This document shows positions 8,589 to 17,133 of a stretch of 64,000 nucleotides of DNA, piece after piece. How positions within the stretch are numbered: position 1 is the stretch's first letter; each line of letters opens with the position of its first letter. Source of the DNA: Hwanghaeella grinnelliae. GTDB taxonomy: Bacteria; Pseudomonadota; Alphaproteobacteria; UBA8366; Aestuariispiraceae. A program made the translations under genes and the position numbers. The notes under the pieces were generated by a model. It was not told the origin of the DNA. It searched no databases and saw only the letters and a list, made by a program, of their open reading frames with translations. Location: the NCBI RefSeq assembly GCF_004005845.1, contig NZ_SADE01000001.1, positions 1,798,001 through 1,862,000 of the forward strand. The letters are read 5' to 3'.

Positions 8589-9470
8589 ATGTCTGACGTA
8601 TCTCTAACAGAGGCGCAACGCGCCTCTTTAACTGCATTGCAGCGCACGAATAGTGTCGCGGACCGTTCCTCGCAAAACCTGACAACCGGCCGTCGCGTGA
8701 ACAACGTGAACGACGACCCGGTCGCGTTCTTCATTGCCCAGCAACTGTCCCAGGAAGGGGCAGCCTTCGCCCAGCGGCGTGAAGAGATCGACCAGGGGAT
8801 CAGTTCCCTTCGGGTGACGAACGGCGCGATCGACACGATCGAACAGTTTTCACGCCAGCTTGAGGGCATTGCAGAGGCGGCCCGTTCCACGACGGACCCG
8901 AACCAATTGTCCCAATTGGAGCAGCAGTTTCAGCAAATTGGGCGGCAGATCGCCAATGTGGCGGGCGATGCCTCTTTCGGGGGGGTTAATCTGCTGACAT
9001 CGACGAACAATCAGCTCAATGTTCAATTCAGCGACAATGAAGGCTCGGAACTCAATGTCCAGGGCGTAGACGTTCTGAACGGCGGCGGGTTCGAAGCCGG
9101 ATCCTTCGTCGATGGCGAAATCCAGATTGACCAGTTGGGCGTCACCGGCGGTAGTTTCGCAAGCTTCCTGAGCAATCCGGAAGAAGTCGATGCCCTTATC
9201 GGCAATATCCGCAGCAGCATCGACAGCCTGCGCGGGCAGGCCCAGTCTTTCGGCTCCAATGTCGCGATCCTGCAGGAACGCGCCAGCTTCAACCAGAATG
9301 TCGCGAACGAGCTTCAGGCCGGCGCGGACAATCTGACTTTGGCCGATTTGAATGAGGAAGCGGCCAATCTGGTCGCGGCCCGCACGCGCACGCAGCTCGG
9401 CACCCAAACGCTGGGCATTTCCGGCGGCCAGCAATCCTCGATCCTGCAGATCCTGGAAGGTATCGGTTAA
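8589..9470 (+). CDS. Flagellin
   Basis: The filament subunit of the flagellum. The 293-residue product has the conserved N-terminal coiled-coil domain (LTTGRRVNNVNDDPVAFFIA, then IDQGISSLRVTNGAIDTIEQ) and the C-terminal domain (LQERASFNQNVANELQAGAD, then LVAARTRTQLGTQTLG), with a short, Asn/Gly-rich central region. No signal peptide is present, as expected for type III export. It starts with a strong AGGAGAG site and stands alone: no other flagellar structural gene is within the window, and a strong terminator follows. I could not identify a clear sigma28 or sigma54 promoter in the AT-rich 160 bases upstream. Confidence 0.95.
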   Translation: MSDVSLTEAQRASLTALQRTNSVADRSSQNLTTGRRVNNVNDDPVAFFIAQQLSQEGAAFAQRREEIDQGISSLRVTNGAIDTIEQFSRQLEGIAEAARSTTDPNQLSQLEQQFQQIGRQIANVAGDASFGGVNLLTSTNNQLNVQFSDNEGSELNVQGVDVLNGGGFEAGSFVDGEIQIDQLGVTGGSFASFLSNPEEVDALIGNIRSSIDSLRGQAQSFGSNVAILQERASFNQNVANELQAGADNLTLADLNEEAANLVAARTRTQLGTQTLGISGGQQSSILQILEGIG

Positions 9471-9494
9471 ACCGACAGCGGATAGTATTCGCGT

Positions 9495-9522
9495 AAAAGG
9501 CCGGCGTCTTCGCCGGCCTTTT
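9495..9522. terminator. Bidirectional terminator between flagellin and trmFO
   Basis: A perfect 12-bp stem, AAAAGGCCGGCG (9495-9506) and CGCCGGCCTTTT (9511-9522), with loop TCTT. The A and T ends give a U run in either direction, so it can serve both convergent genes. Confidence 0.93.
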
Positions 9523-9541
9523 GCATTTCATGGCTTAGCCG

Positions 9542-10900
9542 TTAAGCGGCCAAACGAGCTTGCGCCAGCCATAGGTCCAGCGCGGCCAGCGCCCGCTGTG
9601 ACATGGCAAGTTTGCGATCGCGGCCCTTGATTTTCTTCTTGCCGGCTGGTGGTTCCGGCGGTGGAAACAGGCCGAAATTGACGTTCATCGGCTGGAAGGT
9701 TTCCGCTTCCGCGCCACCGGTGATATGGTGGAGCAACGCACCCAAGGCGGTCGTCTCCGGTGGGGGCACGATTGTCTGACCAAGACGGTCCGCGGCGGCG
9801 AAACGGCCCGCCAGCAAGCCGATAGCGGCGCTTTCCACATAGCCTTCCACACCCGTTACCTGCCCGGCAAAGCGCAGGCGCGGCAGGGCCTTCAGCCGCA
9901 GGGCCGCATCCAGCAAGCGGGGTGAATTGATGAAGGTGTTCCGATGTATGCCGCCGAGGCGCGCGAATTCCGCCTTTTCCAATCCCGGTATCATGCGGAA
10001 CACATCGCCCTGGGCGCCATATTTCAGCTTGGTCTGGAAGCCGACCATGTTCCACAACGTGCCCAGCGCATTGTCCTGCCGCAGTTGGACGACCGCGTGG
10101 GGGCGGGACCCGTCATGGGCATTGGTCAGGCCGACGGGCTTCATCGGTCCGAAGCGCAGGGTTTCCCGGCCCCGTTCCGCCATGACTTCGATCGGCAGGC
10201 AGCCCTCGAAATAGGGCGTTTCCTTCTCCCATTCGTGGAACTCGGTCTTCTCGCCATCAATTAAGGCGTCCAGAAAGGCGTTGTACTGGTCTTCGGTCAT
10301 CGGACAGTTGATGTAGTCCTTGCCTTCGCCCTTGTCGTAGCGGGACTGGAACCACACCGTATCGAAATCGATACTGTCCTTGTGGATGATGGGAGCAATG
10401 GCATCGAAGAAGGACAGTTCCTCTTCGCCGCCCAGGCCCCGGATCACTTCGCTCAAGGCGGGGGATGTCAGCGGTCCAGTCGCGATGATTACGCTGTCCC
10501 AATCTTCAGGCGGCAGGGCATCGACCTCGCCACGTTCGATCGTGATCAACGGATGCTCGTTCAACGCGGCGGAGACTTTGTCGCTGAACTGGTGGCGGTC
10601 CACCGCCAATGCGCCGCCGGCGGGCAGCCGGGCATCGTCACCGCTTTTCAGGATCAGCGATCCGCAGCGGCGCATCTCTTCATGCAACAGGCCAACCGCG
10701 TTGTATTCGGCATCATCGGACCGGAAGGAGTTGGAACAGACGAGTTCCGCGAACCCGTCGGTTTCATGTGCATCGGTTTTTCGCACTGGGCGCATTTCAT
10801 GCAGCACGACGGGAATACCGGCCGAGGCCAATTGCCAGGCCGCTTCTGATCCTGCCAAACCACCGCCAATGACATGCACGGGTTTCATCTCATTCTCCAA
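9542..10900 (-). CDS. trmFO: Methylenetetrahydrofolate-tRNA-(uracil-5-)-methyltransferase TrmFO
   Basis: Makes ribothymidine at position 54 of tRNA using methylenetetrahydrofolate and FADH2, in place of the SAM-dependent TrmA. Recognised from the N-terminal FAD-binding segment [17 protein letters not shown] (about residues 9-25), [27 protein letters not shown] with its conserved Cys, and the later [12 protein letters not shown] and [14 protein letters not shown] segments. At 452 residues it is full length. The start could be residue 1 or Met5, which begins the conserved [10 protein letters not shown]. It is convergent with flagellin, with which it shares a terminator. Confidence 0.96.
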   Translation of the reverse strand: MENEMKPVHVIGGGLAGSEAAWQLASAGIPVVLHEMRPVRKTDAHETDGFAELVCSNSFRSDDAEYNAVGLLHEEMRRCGSLILKSGDDARLPAGGALAVDRHQFSDKVSAALNEHPLITIERGEVDALPPEDWDSVIIATGPLTSPALSEVIRGLGGEEELSFFDAIAPIIHKDSIDFDTVWFQSRYDKGEGKDYINCPMTEDQYNAFLDALIDGEKTEFHEWEKETPYFEGCLPIEVMAERGRETLRFGPMKPVGLTNAHDGSRPHAVVQLRQDNALGTLWNMVGFQTKLKYGAQGDVFRMIPGLEKAEFARLGGIHRNTFINSPRLLDAALRLKALPRLRFAGQVTGVEGYVESAAIGLLAGRFAAADRLGQTIVPPPETTALGALLHHITGGAEAETFQPMNVNFGLFPPPEPPAGKKKIKGRDRKLAMSQRALAALDLWLAQARLAA

Positions 10901-11046
10901 CCGCCGGGTTCTGCTGATCCGGGGAAGCGACGTAGTACAGGCTGCGGGACCGTCAAGGCAAGTCGTCTGCTGTCATTGGGGATGGTCTTACACGGTGAGG
11001 AACGCCATATTTGGTGCCTAGGACCGTAGCAACATCAATCGAAGTA

Positions 11047-12117
11047 ATGGTAAGCGCCATGCCGAACAGTGCAGCCGCCGAAGCGACCGGAAAAGCGGGA
11101 GGGAAAGAGGCGGCCTTGGTCAAGGATAGTCTGCATTTGCTGGGCATGGAAATCCTGCCGCTGCGGATGCCCGCTTTGAAACGGGCGCGGTTGGTGAAGA
11201 ACAATCAGCTGCAAACCATGGTCGAACTGTTCCACGACGATACGGCGGGCAGCGGACAGGTCCTGACCGAGGAATTGCCGGGGTTCTTTCCGCAAGGCGG
11301 TGATGACTTCAAGGCGGATCTCATTCTGCTCAAGAAATTCGACGATGTTCCTAGTTTCGATGTGTATTCAACCCGAATAACGCTGAGGGAACTGAATATT
11401 CCGATCGATGATCACGAAGCCCTGCGTCTATCGGAAGCGAAGCGCGAAGAACTGACCGAACGGATGAAGACCTTTACCCACCCCTTGATCGGCCATGTCT
11501 ATGGCGCCGAGGCGCAATCCGTGGACGATCTGCAGGGCATACTGGGGATGTTCAAGGACCCAGATCCAAAAACGGCTTTGGCGAATTTGCGTAAGATGGC
11601 GGACAGTTTGGGTATCGAGTTGATGGATATTCCGAAGTTCCTGGAAGACTACGGCGATATCTTCCTGTCGCTCGCCTTTTTCCGGGATATCCTGGACAAG
11701 ACGGTGCCGACGATTCACCAGTACCTCGAATGGATGGCTGAGTTACGCGAGAGTTTCGTGGTCAAGCAGGATCGTGCTCAGGATAACATGTTGGCCAAGA
11801 TTGAAGCGGATCTGACGGATATCACCGGATCGATTACCGGGCGTTTTGAAAGCTTCGACCGAAAGACGAACGACTTTTGGACGGATATCAACGCCGAGCG
11901 ATTTCATGAGGTGCGCGAGTTGATTACGGCGCATCACCGCACGGTCGGTGGCGTGCTTTGCGGCCTTACCCTGAAGATGGAACACTGGAAGAAGAAGTTC
12001 AGGAATTCCGGTGCGGGCGGCCCACAGCAACGTCTGGAATTTACCCGCAGCGAGGTCCTGCCCGGCCTGGACTGGATCAAGGACCTGGAACGGCGCGGAT
12101 CCCAGATCAACAAGTGA
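11047..12117 (+). CDS. Conserved protein of unknown function
   Basis: A soluble, mostly helical protein of about 356 residues from ATG 11047 (the frame opens at TTG 11011). I do not recognise the family. Visible features are an Ala/Gly/Lys-rich N-terminus, MEILPLRMPALKRARLVKNN, a charged middle, and a C-terminal half rich in predicted amphipathic helices with several Trp and His residues (FWTDINAERFHEVRELITAH, HRTVGGVLCGLTLKMEHWKK). No signal peptide, membrane span or nucleotide-binding motif is seen. Codon use resembles the neighbours, so it looks like a resident chromosomal gene. It stands alone between trmFO (divergent) and the aminotransferase. Confidence 0.7.
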   Translation: MVSAMPNSAAAEATGKAGGKEAALVKDSLHLLGMEILPLRMPALKRARLVKNNQLQTMVELFHDDTAGSGQVLTEELPGFFPQGGDDFKADLILLKKFDDVPSFDVYSTRITLRELNIPIDDHEALRLSEAKREELTERMKTFTHPLIGHVYGAEAQSVDDLQGILGMFKDPDPKTALANLRKMADSLGIELMDIPKFLEDYGDIFLSLAFFRDILDKTVPTIHQYLEWMAELRESFVVKQDRAQDNMLAKIEADLTDITGSITGRFESFDRKTNDFWTDINAERFHEVRELITAHHRTVGGVLCGLTLKMEHWKKKFRNSGAGGPQQRLEFTRSEVLPGLDWIKDLERRGSQINK

Positions 12118-12238
12118 CCCTGGATGCCTCACGGCCGTTTGTTTCGGATGTGGGGCAATGGCCGTGGACAGGTGGGAAACCCTGGTTTAACCCTGATCTC
12201 ATCTGTGGTGAGTATTTCCCAATCGCAAAGGCAAGACC

Positions 12239-13468
12239 ATGAGTGTTCAACGCGCCCCTGTCGCGACGGCCGCGAACGAAGTGACCCCTGTAAGACGGGG
12301 ACGGGAGTTCCTGAATGTTCCCGGTCCGACGAACATACCCGGCCGCATCCTGAACGCGATGCACCGGCCGGCAGTCGACTTTTCGGGCCCTGAATTCATT
12401 GACATTGCGATGTCGTGTTTCCGCGACCTGAAATGGTTGTTCCGGACGGAAGGCGACGTCTTCATCTATGCCGCCAACGGTCATGCCGCCTGGGAAGCCG
12501 CGATGGTCAACACCTTGTCGGCTGGTGATACGATCCTGGTGCCCGAAACGGGCCATTTCTCAACCGGTTGGGGCGAAACCGCCGAATCCTTGGGCCTGAA
12601 GGTAAAGACCGTCGCCAGCGATTGGCGCCGGGCTATCGACCCGGCGGCCGTCGAACAGGCACTTCGTGCAGACGCGGATCACGCGATCAAAGCGGTGCTG
12701 ATGGTCCATACGGACACCGCGACTGGCGTGACCAGCGATATCCGTGCCCTGCGCGCGGCGATCGATGCGGCCGGGCATCCGGCGCTGTTCATGGTCGATG
12801 CGATTGCGTCCTTGGCGACGACCGAACTGGAAATGGACGCGTGGAAAATCGATGTGGTCATCGGTGCGAGCCAAAAAGGACTGATGTGTCCGCCTGGCGT
12901 CGCCTTGGTCGCGGCCGGTGCCAGGGCGCTGGAAGCACATGCCACGTCTTCATTGCCCAAACGATATTGGGATTGGACCGCCCGGCGGGCAAAGGAACAT
13001 TACCGTAAGTTCTGCGGAACAGCGCCGGAACATACGATTTTCGCGATGCGTGAAGCCTTGAATATGCTTCAGGAAGAAACCCTGGAAGGGGCATTCCGCC
13101 GCCACGAACGGCTGTCCGAAGCGGTGCGCTTGTGCGTCGGGCGATGGTGCGAAGGCGGCGCGCTGCAGTTCAACGCGGTTAATCCAGACGAGCGGTCCAA
13201 CGCGGTTACGACAATTCTTCTGCCGCCCGGGGTCGATACGGATACCATGCGCGCGATGTGTAGGGACAATTTCAGCGTTGCGGTCGGCGGAGGCCTTGGC
13301 AAGCTGATCGGCAAGGCATTCCGGATCGGTCATATGGGCGACATGAACGAACCGATGATACTGGGCTGTCTCGCCGCGGTGGAAGCGGCCTTGAAGCGTT
13401 TGGACGTTCCAATCGGTTCAGGCGGGGTTCAAATCGCCATCGACTGGCTGGCTCAACCGCCGCGTTGA
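12239..13468 (+). CDS. Class V aminotransferase, serine/alanine-glyoxylate type
   Basis: A fold-type I PLP enzyme of 409 residues. GPTNIPGRILNAMHRP near residue 29 is the signature opening of the serine-glyoxylate/alanine-glyoxylate aminotransferase group; Asp187 (MVDAIAS) should contact the pyridine nitrogen and Lys213 (GASQKGLMCPPG) should form the Schiff base. RIGHMGDMNEP near the C-terminus fits the same group. The likely role is transfer of an amino group to glyoxylate or pyruvate; the exact donor cannot be read from sequence. No serine-cycle genes are nearby. It ends 40 bases before the polyketide synthase gene. Confidence 0.88.
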   Translation: MSVQRAPVATAANEVTPVRRGREFLNVPGPTNIPGRILNAMHRPAVDFSGPEFIDIAMSCFRDLKWLFRTEGDVFIYAANGHAAWEAAMVNTLSAGDTILVPETGHFSTGWGETAESLGLKVKTVASDWRRAIDPAAVEQALRADADHAIKAVLMVHTDTATGVTSDIRALRAAIDAAGHPALFMVDAIASLATTELEMDAWKIDVVIGASQKGLMCPPGVALVAAGARALEAHATSSLPKRYWDWTARRAKEHYRKFCGTAPEHTIFAMREALNMLQEETLEGAFRRHERLSEAVRLCVGRWCEGGALQFNAVNPDERSNAVTTILLPPGVDTDTMRAMCRDNFSVAVGGGLGKLIGKAFRIGHMGDMNEPMILGCLAAVEAALKRLDVPIGSGGVQIAIDWLAQPPR

Positions 13469-13508
13469 GCGGTCGTTTACCTCTTACACAACTTGAAAGG
13501 ACGGGCGG

Positions 13509-14564
13509 TTGACCGAACCTGTCTCTATTTTATCCGTTGCCGAAGCCTTCCCGCCGCATCGACTGCGTCAGGCGGAGGTTGTCGGGCTTTGCCGCGATGT
13601 CTTCGCTGGGCGGCCCGAGATGTTCGCGCGATTGGAAGAGGCCTATGGCAATGCGGGCGTTGAAACCCGCAGCTCCTGCGTCCCCATCGAATGGTACAAC
13701 GAACCGCATGGTTGGCCCGAACGCGCCGCATTGTTTCAGGAGAATGCCCTGGCCTTGCTGGAGGCGGCCGCGACCGAAGCACTGTCGCAAGCGGGACTGA
13801 CGGCGCAGGATGTGGATACGGTTGTGGCCGTCAGCACCACCGGCATTGCGACACCCAGCCTGGATGCGCATTTGCTGAACAGCCTGGGTTTCCGGTCCGA
13901 CATCAATCGACTGCCGATCTTCGGTCTGGGCTGTGTTGGCGGCGTCACCGGGTTAGCCCGAGCGGCCGACATGGCTAGGACGCGGCCCGGCCAAACGGTC
14001 CTGCTGTTGGTGGTGGAGCTTTGTGCGTTGACCTTCCGTCCACAGGAATTGACCAAGGCGAACATTATCGCCAGCGCTTTGTTCGGCGATGGGGCAGCGG
14101 CGATTGTGCTGCGCAGCGGCGAGGAAGCCGGCGCACCCGCGCGTTACTTGGGCAGTGCCGAGCATACTTGGCCCAACAGTTTGGACATTATGGGATGGCG
14201 GGTTGAGGACGACGGATTGGGGGTAATCTTCTCCCGCGATATTCCGTCCCTGGTGCGGCAGGACGTTCGGCCGGCGATGGAGCGGTTCCTGGAAAGTTTG
14301 GACACCGACTTGAGCGCGCTCGCGGGGATCGTCGCGCATCCGGGCGGGCGGAAGGTGCTGGAAGCGTATGAGGGCGCCCTCGATTTGGCGCCGGACGTGC
14401 TGCGCCATTCCCGCGCCGTTCTGAAGGATCAAGGAAACATGTCGGCGGTTACGGCGCTTTGCGTTTTGAACCGGGCGATCGGGGCGGGGGATACGGGGCT
14501 GCACGCGATGTTGGCGCTGGGGCCAGGGTTCACCGCCGGTTTCGGTTTAGTGGATTTGGGTTGA
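13509..14564 (+). CDS. Type III polyketide synthase (chalcone/stilbene synthase family)
   Basis: A 351-residue ketosynthase-like enzyme that extends an acyl-CoA starter with malonyl units and cyclises the product, usually to alkylpyrones or alkylresorcinols in bacteria. The catalytic triad is intact: Cys142 (FGLGCVGG), His277 (IVAHPGG) and Asn310 (DQGNMSA). The C-terminal GPGFTAGFGLV loop is also typical. The start is TTG at 13509, with GAAAGGA upstream. The stop is followed one base later by the ATG of an isoprenylcysteine-methyltransferase-like gene, so the two are translationally coupled. This parallels the bpsA-bpsB pair of Bacillus, in which the second enzyme O-methylates alkylpyrones. 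Confidence 0.92.
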   Translation: MTEPVSILSVAEAFPPHRLRQAEVVGLCRDVFAGRPEMFARLEEAYGNAGVETRSSCVPIEWYNEPHGWPERAALFQENALALLEAAATEALSQAGLTAQDVDTVVAVSTTGIATPSLDAHLLNSLGFRSDINRLPIFGLGCVGGVTGLARAADMARTRPGQTVLLLVVELCALTFRPQELTKANIIASALFGDGAAAIVLRSGEEAGAPARYLGSAEHTWPNSLDIMGWRVEDDGLGVIFSRDIPSLVRQDVRPAMERFLESLDTDLSALAGIVAHPGGRKVLEAYEGALDLAPDVLRHSRAVLKDQGNMSAVTALCVLNRAIGAGDTGLHAMLALGPGFTAGFGLVDLG

Positions 14565-14565
14565 T

Positions 14566-15066
14566 ATGGTTGCCGCTGTCGCAATCGTTGTTCTGGTTAT
14601 TCTTCAGCGGTTGATGGAACTTCGCATCGCCCGCCGTAACACCGCGGTCCTGATGGCGGAGGGGGCGGTCGAACATGGGGCAGGGCACTATCCCATAATC
14701 GTTCTGCTGCACACCGCATGGCTTGTTGCGATGCTTTGGGTCGCACTTCAAGGGCCGCCGATAAACTACTACTGGGTCGTGTTTTTCCTGGTGTTGCAGG
14801 CTGGCCGCGTCTGGGTTTTGAAGACGCTCGGCAAGTATTGGACGACACGGATCATCACCGTGCCGGATGCGCCGCTGATAACCGGCGGTCCGTTCCGCTT
14901 CGTGCGGCATCCGAATTATCTGGTGGTGACGCTGGAAATCATTGTGCTTCCGCTTGCTTTCAGTGAGTGGCGGCTGGCTGTCGTCTTCGGTCTGGCCAAC
15001 TTGGCCATATTGGCTTGGCGCATCCGCGCCGAGGAGCGCGCAAATTCAGGCAGGCAACAGGCGTAA
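14566..15066 (+). CDS. Isoprenylcysteine carboxyl methyltransferase-family membrane protein
   Basis: A 166-residue integral membrane protein with about four hydrophobic spans and the C-terminal SAM-binding signature GGPFRFVRHPNYLVVTLEI followed by RIRAEER, diagnostic of the ICMT/PEMT-like fold. In bacteria such proteins methylate small lipophilic products rather than proteins. The one-base gap behind the type III polyketide synthase makes O-methylation of its alkylpyrone or resorcinol product the best inference. The substrate is not proved by the sequence. Confidence 0.85.
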   Translation: MVAAVAIVVLVILQRLMELRIARRNTAVLMAEGAVEHGAGHYPIIVLLHTAWLVAMLWVALQGPPINYYWVVFFLVLQAGRVWVLKTLGKYWTTRIITVPDAPLITGGPFRFVRHPNYLVVTLEIIVLPLAFSEWRLAVVFGLANLAILAWRIRAEERANSGRQQA

Positions 15067-15078
15067 TCCGCTTAAAGG

Positions 15079-15369
15079 TCAGCTTCGAAGCAATTGACGG
15101 CCCGACTCTGTCAGTTTGCAGACCAGCCAATCAGGTTTCAGCGGATTGTTGAACCAGGGTTCGGCCCATCCTTGCTCGATACAGGTGCGCACCGTGCGCT
15201 CGCTGATACGTTGGCCCTGCAAATCGAAGAGGGGTAGTTTGCCACCCGGTTGTTCCAGACCGCGCTGAAGATAGGCGACTTGGGCCTTACTGGGCCGGCC
15301 GTTCGCGCGTGTCTCGGAGGGTTTGACCTCCTTGAGCCGAATGACCTTGGTTTTTTCCGCCATGCTCAT
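15079..15369 (-). CDS. Small winged-helix-like protein of unknown function
   Basis: A 96-residue basic protein from ATG 15369 (a second ATG follows two codons later). The segment from about 35 on (QVAYLQRGLEQPGG, ISERTVRTCIEQGWAEP, then KLTESGRQLLRS) reads like a compact winged helix of the sort that ends in a 'TE.GR..L' wing, often seen in small transcription-related proteins. The N-terminus is Lys/Arg-rich. No named family is assigned. The gene is just downstream of the HD hydrolase gene on the same strand, about 100 bases apart. Confidence 0.55.
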   Translation of the reverse strand: MSMAEKTKVIRLKEVKPSETRANGRPSKAQVAYLQRGLEQPGGKLPLFDLQGQRISERTVRTCIEQGWAEPWFNNPLKPDWLVCKLTESGRQLLRS

Positions 15370-15467
15370 ACCGCGCCCCGTCGCATAAATCCCCTGAAAT
15401 AGTCCCGAATGGGACCTAGGCCATGGTAGTGCATAGGGCGCGCCCACCACAAGCCGATGATGCGCGG

Positions 15468-16082
15468 TCACAGGGCCGCTTGCAGTTCCTCGAACCTTTG
15501 AAGGAATTTCTGCTTTGCTTCGTCGGTCGAAAGCGGTGTCGGATCGAAGCGCTCAAAACCGGCAGGTGGTGCGCCGAAAAACTTACGAGCTTCGGTCTTC
15601 GAAAATCCGGCGACCCCGGTCGCTTCGATATAGGCCGAGGCATGATCTGCCTTTTTGATAAGCTTCGATAGCTGATCGGTGGTTTCCGCCGGCAAACCAA
15701 AGCGTAGATGGATCGCTGTCATTAAACGCTTTTCAACAAGCTTGTAATCATCGCCGATGACGGCCTTGAACGGACTGATCATATCGCCAACGACATATTC
15801 CGGCGCGTCATGGAGCAGGGCGGCGAGCAGGTCGCGTTCAGACGTTTCCGGTTTGATGATCCGCACCAGCGCTTCGACAAGCAGGGAGTGCTGGGCGACC
15901 GAGAATGCCCAGTCCCCAGTCGTCTGCCCGTTCCAACGCGCGACACGGGCAAGCCCATGGGCGATGTCCTCGATCTCGACATCCAGCGGCGACGGGTCGA
16001 GCAGATCAAGCCGCCTTCCGCTCAACATACGTTGCCAGGCGCGCGGTGCTTTCTTGGTGTTTTGGTTCACTGATTTGGCCAT
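15468..16082 (-). CDS. HD-domain phosphohydrolase, YfbR-like
   Basis: A 204-residue cytoplasmic metal-dependent phosphohydrolase. The HD residues are visible: His65 (SVAQHSLLVE), His91-Asp92 (ALLHDAPEYVVGD) and a downstream Asp in KKADHASAYIEA. RVARWNG near residue 46 matches the Arg/Trp substrate-binding segment of the 5'-deoxynucleotidase YfbR group. A nucleotidase acting on deoxynucleoside monophosphates is plausible but not certain. Its gene overlaps nothing and lies 29 bases downstream of the NlpC/P60 gene on the same strand. Confidence 0.82.
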   Translation of the reverse strand: MAKSVNQNTKKAPRAWQRMLSGRRLDLLDPSPLDVEIEDIAHGLARVARWNGQTTGDWAFSVAQHSLLVEALVRIIKPETSERDLLAALLHDAPEYVVGDMISPFKAVIGDDYKLVEKRLMTAIHLRFGLPAETTDQLSKLIKKADHASAYIEATGVAGFSKTEARKFFGAPPAGFERFDPTPLSTDEAKQKFLQRFEELQAAL

Positions 16083-16111
16083 ATCCGGGAAAGTGTCAGG
16101 CTAGGAAGGTT

Positions 16112-16984
16112 TCAGGTATCGGTCTTGGTGGGCATCGGTGGGCGTCGGATGCCCGTTATCGGGCCTTCGCCCTTCGACGCGATGCGATCGGCAGTGAAAG
16201 CAAGCGGCGCCATTGCAACCATCATGTCGCTGGCATTGGAATGAAGAAAGCGGTCCTGGTCGATCCAGATCCCGATATGACCTTTCCAGAAGACAAGATC
16301 GCCTCGACGCAGGCTGTTCTCGTCGCCGTCATAGTTGATCAAGGTACCGAACCGGTCGAATTGCATATCGGTGTCGCGGGGGCATTCAATGCCGCAGGCC
16401 TGCCAGGACAACTGTACCAATGCGCTGCAATCCAGCCCCAGGCTGCTGCGCCCGCCCCAAAGGTACGGCGCATTCATGAACTTCAGCGCGACGGCGATGG
16501 GGTCGTCTTCAAGTGTATCGATGGGGCGCAGATAGTCGGAATAGACATAGCCGCCACCGGCGAGTTCCGAGTATCGGCCACTCTCACCGGTCACGGTAAG
16601 GCGCGATCCCAAATGGATCGTCATGACCGGTGGGGCTTTCAGATCCGGGCGCGGAAAGACGAACCCGCGCAGGGCGGCCATGCGATGGGTGGCTGGCGGT
16701 CCGACCGGGCCGACAGACCCTGTCGGGATGTAGCCCACATAGTCGTCGCGTTTGCTCTTGATCCATGCCCAGCCATCGGTCCGGTCCAGGACGGTCACGT
16801 CTTCCCCGAACAGCAATTCCGTGTCGAGCGGCGCGCCCGGTCGCGGTTGACGGCGCAGGGGAGCGACAGCGGTTACGATGCGGCCTTCTTCGCCCGTCGT
16901 GTATCGTCTTGCCGCTACCTGTCCTTCAAGCGCGCTTTCGGCAAGGTCGTCGCGATAGGCATGCAGCCGTTTGTCCAGGGACAT
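16112..16984 (-). CDS. SH3 plus NlpC/P60 peptidoglycan peptidase
   Basis: Two bacterial SH3-like segments (about residues 30-90 and 105-155) precede a C-terminal NlpC/P60 cysteine-peptidase domain (about 165-270). The catalytic residues are Cys186 (GLDCSALVQ), His236 (KGHIGIWI) and His248 (FLHSNAS). Such enzymes cut gamma-D-Glu to diamino-acid bonds in peptidoglycan stem peptides. No classical signal peptide is visible at the N-terminus, so either it acts on imported muropeptides in the cytoplasm, like the dipeptidyl-peptidase VI relatives, or it is exported by another route. It is divergent from the histidine phosphatase gene. Confidence 0.9.
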   Translation of the reverse strand: MSLDKRLHAYRDDLAESALEGQVAARRYTTGEEGRIVTAVAPLRRQPRPGAPLDTELLFGEDVTVLDRTDGWAWIKSKRDDYVGYIPTGSVGPVGPPATHRMAALRGFVFPRPDLKAPPVMTIHLGSRLTVTGESGRYSELAGGGYVYSDYLRPIDTLEDDPIAVALKFMNAPYLWGGRSSLGLDCSALVQLSWQACGIECPRDTDMQFDRFGTLINYDGDENSLRRGDLVFWKGHIGIWIDQDRFLHSNASDMMVAMAPLAFTADRIASKGEGPITGIRRPPMPTKTDT

Positions 16985-17015
16985 AATGATATATCGGACC
17001 TGTCGGCCCGCCTTC

Positions 17016-17036
17016 GGTTACCGTTTGACGGTATCC
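17016..17036. promoter_or_regulatory. Operator-like inverted repeat between divergent genes
   Basis: TACCGT (17019-17024) and ACGGTA (17028-17033) flank a 3-base spacer; with one mismatch the symmetry extends to outer GG and CC. It lies in the 149-base divergent promoter region of the NlpC/P60 and histidine phosphatase genes, where a shared regulator could bind. Confidence 0.35.
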
Positions 17037-17133
17037 TTGATAAGGGGGCTTTCCGCCTGCCGCAACAGGTTGCACTCTGCGGGCTCTTCGCGGCGTGAAA
17101 TATGAAGGACGATATCGAAATGGGGGAACAAGC

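Noticed and set aside
16020-17098. A long plus-strand frame (about 397 codons) over the HD and NlpC/P60 genes
   Set aside because: It is antisense to two genes with intact catalytic motifs; its product is Arg/His-rich and resembles nothing.
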